Shown here one piece after another: positions 23,901-35,900 of a DNA stretch of 64,000 nucleotides; position 1 is the first letter of the stretch, and each line of letters begins with the position of its first letter. The DNA is taken from assembly GCA_034440635.1 (NCBI GenBank), contig JAOTON010000477.1, positions 364,001 through 428,000 of the forward strand, given 5' to 3'. The position numbers and the translations under genes were made by a program. Source of the DNA: Lepas anatifera (Eukaryota; Arthropoda; Thecostraca; Lepadidae). The notes under the pieces are model-generated. The model saw only the letters and a list, made by a program, of their open reading frames with translations, did no database searches and was not told where the DNA came from.

Positions 23901-26900
23901 ACACATTTTAAACAAAACTAAAAGCTTTTGGTGTTTGCCTTGTATCGCAGTTATTCTTGTATTACTGGTTAACTTATTAGGTATCTATCCTTTAAGCAGA
24001 ATCCAGGGCACTATATTTGGTTAGACCTATGACCTATGAAGTATGAGAGCCGTGTTTGTACAACAAAAACTGTGGATGTGGGGTATTTTCATTTTAAGAG
24101 AGAATTTGTATTCGTTATTGATCAAATTAGTGAATACTAGTGTACCTTTTTACCTTTATCCTTTCAAGCTCAAAACCTTGAAATAATTTTAGAGAGCGGA
24201 TGAAATTCCGCAGTGAATTATTGCACACAAATTCCCTACCCAAAACAAAAAAACAGAGCTGAGCTGTACGGTCTTGTCAAATTCCACGAAATTGTTGAGC
24301 TGAACGTTGTTGAGCATTTAATATAATACAAATGCATACATGAATATTGTCGTAGAATTAAAAGTTCAAAGTAGTTTTTTTTAAGTTCTAACTCGTTAGA
24401 TCAAATCGCCTCGACGAAGACGGTGCCCAATATTCATGCGAAAGACGGCACCCAATACTCATGCAAAATAATAAAGTTCGCGGAATTACTTCACCGGCTT
24501 TTAACTTATTAGGGGTTATGCACAATGCTCATTTACCACATGCTGCAATTGTCTCCAAACTTCCCAACTTCCGTTTTCAGGACGCTGGTTTTGGTGGTTC
24601 TGTTCAGTCAGTATTTAGCGCAAGTTCACGTACCGTTCCCCTACTGGCTGCCGAAGCGGAGGGGCGTCTGCTGGATTCCCTTGTTCAAAATGTTCCCGGT
24701 AAGTAGCACAGCCGGGCAGGAATTTTTTCTTCTGAGAGTGACAATCAGGAAAATGGAATCGATTGACTTCTTATTGTTCTCTATAAGTTTCGAAAAGATA
24801 TAGGAGCTATACGAATGTGTGTTCATTCTTTTCATAAATTTCAAAATCAATCGTGCCCGTAACAAGTACGTCAGAAACCTTCATGGCCACTGATAGATTT
24901 TTTAATGCTTGACTATGGTGGCTACATACATGAGTTCAGGAAAATTTGAGTAATTTAGTGAGGTACAAAATCCGTCAATTTGTCAAAACTATTGTTTCGT
25001 TTTATATAACAAACCGTTTTCGGGGGCAGTGATCTATTCATTACTACGTATCTAGCTCCACTGGTGAGTGCCAGCTGACCTTTAGCGGTGTGATTTCACC
25101 GGCAGAGCTACCGCCTACAACTGCTGCATCAGAGTACAGACGCTGTACAACGCACGCTTCTACCGAGTCTCGGTGGGAAGACGTTCTCTGTGTAGCGTCT
25201 CAGCTCCCGCGCGCGCCGGCAGGTGCTGCTCAGTATCCTGGTGAGCTGGGCGCTGTGTGCGCTGCTGACTGCCGCTGACGTGCTGCCCCAGCCCCCTCCA
25301 GCCGGCTCCAACCAGACAGTGTCCAGCGCCGTGGCCGCCCGCACCGACACCAAACTCAATGTGAGACACACAGTGCAGGTGCCAATCGGTACCAAACCAA
25401 TCGATTTCGGAACAAAATTACGGATTTGCTATCGGTACTACAATTTTTGATTTGATGCATTTAGCGCACATGTTTTCGTAATTAACTGTCATTGTGCTTT
25501 TAGTATCAATTCAGACCTGAGAATACACTCGATAACAAGCCACTCTGCGTTGTGTTTTGATTTCCAATGCCCTCAGATTCATGCAAATAACTCACAATAC
25601 AAGTTTATTACTATCATATTAGACTTGAACATATGTTTGTGGTTTCCTGAGTCTGCCATTTTTGAGTTCCCATCAGATCAAATCAAACATATTTTGGTAA
25701 CCAAGGTCAGATGCCTGATGGCTGCTGAATGTGTTAAAGAAGGCGGTGCGTAAACAGTTAGTTTTTATTTACGGTTCAATGCTTTGTTTACAGTCTCTTG
25801 AACACTCAAATTTCTCGTTTTTAAAACTTTCATTTTCCCATTAAAGCAGTGATACGCTACGTCTTTATGGCATCGCATTAAGAATCCGGTTATAAATTTA
25901 ACTGTCGCCTCTGTTATAAACATTTCACTTTCATGTCCTCGTAAACGCTTCCATTGCCATGAAAACTACCCCGCATCGGTCCTGCTTAGCCAAATGGATC
26001 TGGCACTGGCCCTCTGTGTGTGGCAGGTGGTACAGGGGGCGCCCTGGTTCCATCTCTCCTACTCGGGACAGTACGGCACGATCTGGCACCGGCCCTCTGT
26101 GTGTGGCAGGTGGTGCAGAGGGCGCCCTGGTTCCATCTCCCCTACTCGGGACAGTACGGCACGATCTGGCACCGGCCCTCTGTGTGTGGCAGGTGGTGCA
26201 GAGGGCGCCCTGGTTCCATCTCCCCTACCCGGGAGAGTACGGTACGCCCACCGCCAGCGCTGGCATCTTCCTTGGAATGACCACCGGCGCCATTCTCTCC
26301 ATCGTTGAGTCCATCGCCGACTACTACGCATGCGCAGGAATATCAGGTGCTTTTCCGGAACGTCAGAAGGGTTTTATAGTTTAAGTTCATCTGAAAAGCA
26401 GTGGTGCGAGTGAAAACTAAAAAAGCCCCATTACGATGCAGGGACAGCTCCCGATGTAAGTTTTTGAAACTGTGGTATTTAAATACACATTAACTTTGCT
26501 CTAGAACTGGCGTATTTACATAACTATTTTTATGTATATTGTTGTGTGACTTTAGGTTTCAAATATAAATAAAGAGACATCAAGTTCTTTCCACAGCCGT
26601 AACAAAAATAAAGGTATGCATTTTGAAGAGAGTGATGGTGGTTCCCGGCTCGGCAGCTAAATATTGACATTGTTCATTAGGCCTGATAGCTCATCTCCTA
26701 ATTTTGGATATATTGGACATCTTCTGAATTTTCCAACTGATGTTTAGACAAATTTCAATCTGGATAACTTAGCTCAAAACTCCACAACAGTTAAAACAAG
26801 AAAAATATATCTAATCTTCAAGCTTGTTTCGCTATAAACTCAGACAAGCTTTAAGGAGAAAATAATCTTACATTTCGGTTCAAGTTGCCCTGCATTGATT

Positions 26901-29900
26901 GTAACACCATTTCCGGTTGTGTTCCTCTTTTCCTTTCACGGTCCCCAAAACGTTCAACCGGCGGATAAAACTTCAGAGCTGCAGCTACAATATGACTCTA
27001 GCTGTCGCTAAGCCCTAAAACTCAAAGAGCTACAGCTATCTAATCCAGAGTAACATGTTTTGGCCGAAAATCCTGGTAATTTTCATTCCCAAACGCGTAT
27101 TTTTCGAACCCCGACTTTTGGACAGCCCATACTATTAAGTGAATGTGTAATGCCACTTTAACCTTACTATTGTCTTCCTCAGGTGCAATCCCGCCTCCCG
27201 TAAGTGCGATAAATCGTGGTATCGGTATGGAGGGTCTGGGCGGCATCCTCTCCTCACTGCTGGGAGCAGCCAACGCCTCCACCAGCTACAGCGGAAACAC
27301 CGGGGTTATCGCCGTCACCAAAGTACGCACACGACAGTGGAGGTGATAATGATGTGTCTTCTTCCTGCTGCGGAACCATGCTGCTCTAGTGGTGAAGTTC
27401 ATTTAATCTGAGAAAAACCATCGTCGAAAGCACGAATGCTAAAAATGCACGTGAATTGTTCTCCTCAGATGGACAAAAGGTCTTTAATAATTTTTGGGGC
27501 TTATCGACGCACCAACTGCCAGGGTCATATGGCGTCGCCAACTGTTTCCTGTTGGAAGGGTTTCTCGGGAGCCAGCTTGCTCCTTGTTCGGGAAGCCACC
27601 GGGCCTTGAACCCGGGTCGGCTGCGTGGCAGACAGCTATGCTGACCACTCCACTACCGCGCCCCCGACAAAAGGTCTTTATTTTAGGATCAGCATGTCAG
27701 CATACTAAACAACAAATTCTGTCAAAATCGCCCACTTCCTGCTGGCTGTGGCAGGAGACGACGTCTCAGGTAGCGCTGGTGTCTATTTGGGTCACCTGCC
27801 TGCACAGGTCTGTGTGCAGGTAGAAGAATATGTAACCATCGTGATGGTTTCCGTTGCACAGCACGTGCTGCTCCGAGGCGCAGGTAACACTGCGATCGTC
27901 ATAGTGGAAACAGCGCTGCCTCCAGGCTGTAGACATCTACCACGTAGTGTCCCGCCTGGGTGGTACCACCGGTAGCTATGGGCGCCGGCCGGGTTCGCTG
28001 TTTGATCCTCAGCCGCTGAGCCGTCATCCTCCGTGCATAGCTGGGACAGCTGCACCTGTTCGGCGGCGATGTCGGCCGGCTCGTCCTTCTCTTGTGAGCA
28101 TCGGATGGCCTCCTGCAGCTGACTCTTCTCGTCTCCAACAGCGCGCGTGGGCCACTCCTCGGCTCCGTCCTGCTCTGCCAGTTCTTCCAGATCGGTGTCA
28201 GACACGTGCAGGGATCCGAACGGCCGCAGCGCCGCCTGTCGCTCCGGCTCATCCCAGTTCACACCTGTACCGACCAAAAATGCACCCCAAGCAGCCAACA
28301 TTGCACCCGTACCAGCCGACAACGCACCCCTAAGGCGGGCACAGCGAATCTTCCTCAGATTATTTGCAAGGCTTAGAAAAGTCGAAGGCTTTGGTGGGAA
28401 AAGTTAAAAGGCGAAATCCAGCAGAAAAATAGAATGTCTGAGCAGTTACAAACCACAAATCACGTGTATTAGTAAATCTCACCACTTTGGAGGGTGGTTT
28501 TTCTCGGATTAAACGGACTATAACGCTTGGCTGCAATCTGAGTGGCAAGGAGAAGTTGCACCGATTGCAAGTGCGGGTTGTGCCATGGATCACCGCTTTA
28601 GACTGCATGTTTACGTTCATTTAATTGACGTTTTACAATAATATCAAGGTGTTTGCACAGATTGGTGACCATTGATGATTTATCGTAATTTGGGGTTCGC
28701 GATCGACCACGCGACTACCTACGAAATGTTACAATTCCTTTCAAGGGATCGCTATAGGCAAATATTTAAGATAGAAAAGATGCAATCCGACGGATATAAC
28801 TTAAACCTAGTATCAAATTTGAAACATATACCATCAGGAATGCAAACAAAAAGCGTCAAAGGTATAAGTCAACATTTTTCAACCATTACTCTTTGAGAAA
28901 AATTTTAACCGGATCCAATTAAGGATGAATATCGGAAATATAAAACAGTAGGCTTTTGGAACCCAGCATTTATTTGTCATCAGCACATCTTTATTCTGAT
29001 TACCCCAAAAAAATTAGAAACTTGTCCTGCGTTGGCAGTGGTTCAAATCGTGCGTGTCGAAGAAAGAATAGGTATATAAGTCTCCGGTTACAAAACTTTT
29101 CAAACAGTTGGGCACCGGCGCGACGGTTGGCGCCGGGTCTCTAGAATACGCCCCTGCTAATGAAAATCAGATGCAACCCAGGCTCCTCTCGACTTTTTCC
29201 AGGTAGATGGGGACAACTCTTTTGATACGCGCCCCGTTGGGTCGGGGGCAAAATTCGCCCCATCCTCCTAGTTTTCTCCAGATAGCGCAAAAACGAAGAA
29301 ATGCAGGGCAACAAAACTTACAGTACCTTATCCTGATCAATTTTATGCATCTGACAAAATTGTTTAGGTCAGGGCATGTCAGGTCAAGGAGCTATTCAAG
29401 GTCAAGTGACCCGACCTCAAAAACCATAATTACGATTTTGAAGCGGCGCCTAAGAAACATCTGCCAACTGATCAGTTTGAAATTTTCGCAATATGATAAG
29501 GTCATTAAGGTCTACAAATCTGCAATCTCGGAATTTTGATATTGTTGACCTAAGGTGGGGTCAATTTTTGGTCACCCCATTATAAGTCTATGGTGAAAAA
29601 TTTAAAGGGTTCGTTTTCAGTAAATACTGTATAGATAAATCTAAAAATCCTCACACCGTGTATTCTTACAACGATCTTGACGATAACGTTGAGTTTTTGG
29701 CCATCTGACCTCTCAAAGATCATTTCAGGTCACAGGAGGATACAGTGATTGTTGCATTGTGCTTATATTGTCACGGGGAGTCGATTGACATGCAACATGC
29801 CCATACCGGGTAACCCTGTGACCCTGATCTAGCTCGAAGTCAGGTCATTTTCAAAATTTGACCTAGCAAGGTCATATTATACATCATTCGATTTGCCCCG

Positions 29901-32900
29901 ATGAGTGAAATCCATTAATGCATAAATATTTGCTCTAGCTTTGCTGATTAAATATCTAGAGGTAGAAACGTAGATATTCTGCCCTGTTGTAAGCCTATGG
30001 AAACTTCTTTGACCTATGGTGACCTCAATATTGACCTGACATAAAAACGCTACGTATAATTTCTCTTCGTCTTGTCAAGAGCTTTCGAACGCCGTCCGTA
30101 ATTTGTATTTAGCTTTCCTGGAAAATGAGATACGGAGGGGGCGAAAACCCCCAGCGGGGCGCGTCATGCCAGGGACCTCAGTGGGGCGCGTGTTAAAGGG
30201 AACACGGCATTTCGTGGGTTTTAAACTGCGCTATCGGGCGCGTAGAACGTACCGAAAACCTCTATGGCTGATATTTTGCTTAGTTGTGTACAGGATGGCC
30301 TCATGTATAGGCGCCCAAACGGGGATAGGGTGCGAGGCGCAGAGCTCCTCCCCTAAATAATGCATTTTAACGCTAACCTTATGGCGTTGACTGGAAAGAA
30401 ACGAGTTTAAAAGCTTGCGGCGGTTTCCCCTGAAATCCGAAGCATCTGCCACTACCGGCATCGTAACTCTCCCTGCTTGAATGCTGAGCCGACTGTGCCC
30501 GCTGTGTCGCAGGTCGCCAGCCGCCGGGTTATTCAGTGGAGCGGCGGAATGATGATCGTGGCCGGGCTTGTGACGAAATTCGGAGCCGTGTTCATCTCAG
30601 TTCCGACGCCAGTGTTTGGCGGCGCCTTCGTCGCCCTCTTTGGGATGATTTTTGGCATGGGTAGGTCATGCTAACCCGGAGCGGTTTATAAGGGTCAGAC
30701 TGGCCTTAACATAAGTTAGCCAGATACATGAGTAGTTTCAGTATGCTCCATTTACGCATCAACTGCGGGAACGGACTTGCCGACTCATGTAGCCGAGAGC
30801 CCCGCACCCAGACTCCAGGCTACTCGAGTCGGCACGTTCCTACGGTTGGTCTGTAGATCTAATAAAAATATTTGTTGAGGTTTAACGACGCACCAACTGC
30901 CGGGGTCATTCGGCGTCGCCAACTCTCATCCTGTTGGAAGGGATTTTGGGGATCAGATCGACTTATTCAGAGGCTCCGCCGGGACTTGAACCCGGGACCA
31001 GTGGCTTAGAAGACAAGGGTGCTATCCACTAAGCCACCTCATCCCTGGTGTGTAGATCTAACATATTGAAACTGATAGTGTAACCTTAGGCTGTAAAAAA
31101 CTATAAGCTTAATCTGTATACTTTTACAGTAAAATGTATTCAGGTCCAGTTTTGCAATCCAACTTTAAACAGTGAAACAGAAGAGTTATTGAATGGTTAT
31201 TTGACTAAGTCAACATAAAGCAACGTTTTTTTAAAATGTTTTGTGTCCGACAATTATTCAGCTTCAGTCAGTTCCGCAACTGATACAACACCACGAAAAT
31301 TATGGCTTAGCTCCAGGGAAACTCGAAAAATCTCGAGAAAGAGGTACTGCTGTAAAGCTGACACCATGCTTATAGTTTCTCAACCCAAACATTAGTTTTC
31401 TTTGGTTCAGTGATTGATTTAAAATGATGGGAAAATGCTCAGCCCAAGTGGAGGCTCAGAAGTTTGGTGCTTTGTGTATGACGTGAAGGATAAAATGCAA
31501 AGGCTCTTCGAGCATATCTTAGCTTGAATATTCACATTTAAACTGTTATTTCACTCGCTTATATCCACTTTTTCATGATAATTTTTCGAATTCGTGTCGG
31601 CGTTCCTGCTCGTCCGTTCATGTCCCCCGCCCCCCCCTCCGCACTCATCGGTCCTTAACCCCGGCGCCATCCTCCTCTACATATGAGTTCTCTCCTTTTG
31701 TTGTAGCGAGTAATTATCTTTGTGTATGAAGGCATGAATACATGTTATGGCTCTATAAAATGCAATGTATTATAAATCATGGCCCGTATTGTTGCTTTCT
31801 TGCTGCAGGCCTCTCCATGCTTCAGAAGATCGATCTTGGTTCCCCCAGAAACGTGTTTATTGTCGGAACTTCTCTTCTTTTAAGTTTGGTAAGTTTTGCT
31901 TTGTGTAGAAGCTAGAGTTGCTCGTTCGTGCTAACGTATCCGTCCTGTTGTTTTAATTTCGCACCAGAACTTCGTTCAGGCAGAGCCAGCTAACTAACGT
32001 AGTCATGCAGGCTACCAAGTCAGAGTTTCCGTTACGTGTCAGCATGCATTTTATCAGCGTTCTGCTACAAAGAATAGTGAAAGTGAAATCAGGTACGGGT
32101 TTTATGACAAAGAAATATCCACACGATAAAATTATGAAAAAAACATTAATTGCCAGAGACAGCTGCACGGGAGTAAGACACCGAAGCACGATATAGAATA
32201 TTATCATATGAAAACAGTTGTAGATTCTTCTTACCTTCTGCCATTGGTATTTTTCCCTAGCTTGTTTTTGCTTGGAAGCACCTCGGATAATTTTGTCTTC
32301 ACTTCATTCATTTCTAGGTGTATATCGCATTTCATTTGTGCATTATCCACGTGACGTAATCTTAAACGTGTGAATACACATATTGATGTCTCCCTAACTT
32401 GTGACACCTTTAGAACTCTTCTGACCTGGTGAAATGAATGCAGATGAAATGAAATGAATGAATGGTGCATAGAATGCAAGTATGTGCCTGAACTTCTAGG
32501 TACTTATATTCTCCCTAACTATCTTGTGAATAAAACGATGCCGAATATGCGCATAAAAAATCGCCCATATTTAACTGTTGGAAACGCCTTCGATAATAAG
32601 CAGCATATGAATTTGCATGAACCTTTCCGTAACATGTAATGCAAAACATTCAATAAATAGCTTTAGCATTATCGTTGAGAACTGGGGGAGGTGGGGAGGG
32701 GGGCATATGGGTCGGATTCCGCTCTTAAGGGCTAGTCATAAAGAACGTAACGCATTTTGAAACCCATGTATCACTTTTAGACGCCTATGTAAAACTTTCT
32801 ATAATGCTATTGCTGTTTTCTCCATCCACCGTTGACTTACATAATTTCTGGACGACCTCCAATACATTCAATTTTTCTGTGAATTGTAAGTTCTATGATG

Positions 32901-35900
32901 GATAAACTGTTGGACTTGTAATTTTATGGAATGCTTTATCTCCTGGCCATTTCAGTTTCACTCCCATGATAAAGATTCTATATTTCTTTAAATCAATCGT
33001 ATTATATCAAAATAAAATCGCAAGTAAAAAAGCATAGAATAAGACATGACAGAAACTTCCATCTTATTGAATCATTAGCTGTGATTTCAGAAACCAACAC
33101 AATTCGAGGTAGATCATCGGATCTAAAAGGCTCCTGCCATGCTATAATCACCCGCTTATCAATCTTCATCGTGTTTGCCGCAGATCATTCCTAATTGTGT
33201 ATCGAAAAAGCCTGAATTATTGAGAACAGGGGTCGAAAACCTGGACCAGCTGCTACAAGTCTGCCTCTCAACCTGTGTCTTTGTAAGCTTCGTGTTGTCC
33301 TGTCTCCTGGATAACACAATACCAGGTGAGCCTGGTGATGATGATTGGGGTTGTAGGGCACGTCAGCGGCGAAAGCTATATATGTGCAAAGTATATATGA
33401 TACCAGGTGAGCTTGTGAGCACGAGTGTCGATTTATAAATACATTTGCGGGTGCACGGACATCGCTAATGCAAGTTCTAGGTAGTGCTGAGATATCCCTT
33501 TAGGCTACGCCATAAATTACGGAACGCACACTCGGTGATTTTTTACCCACCCTCTCCCTCATGTATAACCCTTTTGGACGACCATATGTAACGTTTGATA
33601 ATGCTCTGACGGACTCCCCCACAACTATTTGCGTTACGTAATTCATGGACAGCCCCTTAACACGCGCGGTGGAGGGGTCCTGAACTCCCCCACCCACCTA
33701 TTTTCCGAGGTGGCCGGAGAACTGTTCACAGCCAGAACATGCTACTTGGCAACACTTGAGGGAAATAATGGGCGCGTCGATAGTGAAAGAATTTTGAAAA
33801 TCGTTTTATCATATTTTGGACTACTTTTAGGTTTTTAAAGTAAAATATATATTTTGGATCGCCACAGCTGCCCGGTCGCACCAGTTTTTCTGATCTGCGG
33901 ACCGAGTGGTGACATGATAACACCCGCCATATAATCGGGATGATAAGTCAAGGTTACCTCACATGAAGGTCAAGGTCAAGGAAAAGTGTCAGAGGTCAAG
34001 GTCATACCAGCATTCTCAAGGTCAATGACCACAGTGCGTTCGGTCAGATGGTGTTAATCAGTATGACGTGTATTATACTTTGATGTTATAGTTGAGGTTA
34101 CTCAATGTTTAGCTCAAGATTACAGGCAAGGATTAAAGGTCAGGGGTCAAGGTTAAACCCTCATTTGCAGTTCGAGTGCTGCTATAGTGTCAGTTATAGT
34201 GTACATTATCGGAAATATATCATATTGTAGCGTTATAGCTCAATGACCTTGAATGAACTTAACCCCCAAGCTTCAGAGGACACAGTGTTGGATCTCCCTC
34301 GCATGGCCCTAGTCCAGATTTAGTGTTTCCCCGGTCTTTTACTTTGATTTGACATTTACGACCTCGTTTCACTTTGAAGACTTTGGGAAATAGTAATTTC
34401 CCATGATACAGATCGCTATGACCCCATAAGCCCTCGAACGGGAGTCTCTCAAACCCTAGTTTTTTCCGGGACCTTAGGGGGAGGGGGCATCTTAGGACCC
34501 CCGTACAAAGCGCGTTGATGCCTGACGCCTCTCTACTGCCCTCGTTAAATATCAATTTGTTTTTATTTTAAACATTTTGAATTTGTTTTACGCAGCTCAA
34601 CAGCAATAAGGGAGGGATACATTACACCTTATATTCAATTGTCAACTTTTGAAATGGTGGTTATTGCCACTGTTTGAAATTTGGGTACCCCAAAATATTT
34701 TCAAAAATCCACGCGCCTGATTGTCAGCATTCCAGCACCCTATTTCTGATATTACAGTGTTTGTGATATGCCGGCTCTAGTTTTCAGTTTTAAACCATTA
34801 CGTATATTCCTGACAAAGTATTTTACAGCATGGGGCAGTTCTATTTTAGACGTCAGTCTTGAAAAACATTGTGGGATCCGTAGTATTTCGTCCCACCAAG
34901 TTTATCCGATCCCATTCCGTTCCGAAACATAATCTAATCGCTCGTCTATTCGATTTTTCACTGCAACAATTTTAGGTTTCAAAATAGTCATTTTTAAACG
35001 TCCTGTCCCACTTGTTGTGAATAGGGTCCGTTCGTTTTCGTTACATCCTGTCACATTTCACTCCATTCTAATTCCATTTCCCGCATCTTGCAGGCCTTTG
35101 GTATATTCACCATTTCGCATCAACAGTCTTGTCAAGGTCACGTCTAGTTTCAAAATATCGGTGCCAGTGATAACTGGAATAATTCTTAGGACAGTTTTTT
35201 TTAACTTCTGCCTCATAAGTGGACACTCTTTTGCGACAGACCAAAGTACCGGAAGTTTGTGCCTCAGCCATCCAGGCGATTCGTTTAAACCAAATCCACT
35301 GCTCTTTCAGGGACAGATGAAGAACGGGGAATGGTTGAGTGGAAGAGACAATGCCACGAAATCGCCTCAGAATCTCAATCTTCTGAGGCTTCGCCTTACG
35401 ACTTCCCATACGGAATGAGTTTCATCAGAAAGTAAGGACAAATGTCGGGATATTGACTCAATGCTAGAGCTTCGTCACATTCCGAAAGGATAGCTCATCT
35501 TGTTTAAGAAATTCCTTTTAATTTGTTTGAATACAACCTAATATTTCCTCTCACTCTCTTCTGTGTATTTCAGGCTATTGGTACTATTCTTTTGGAGAAA
35601 AGTTTGTGCTGACCCATTCCATATCGTCCCGTCTCGTAATTCTAAATATATATGGTACCAGCTAATTTACACACATTTTGTGACCAAGTGCTTGAGATAA
35701 GGAGCACAGTTGTTCCAAGAAAAAAATAGTTTGAGCTGCCTGGCTGGAGCCGCTGCTATTGGCACCATGGCACAACCTCACCTCGGTAGTTGAAAAAGGA
35801 CCTACGAGAACTTTGAGTGACCTATGAGCTTTAATGCTTCAAATAGGCTTTCAAACCAGAAACATAAACTTGATTTGTATTCGGACAGCGTGATCATAGT

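Noticed and set aside
25994..26384. Long + strand frames of 86-141 codons around exon 7
   Set aside because: They arise from reading the 83-bp triplication through its intron part in the other frames; only the last acceptor frame matches the transporter.
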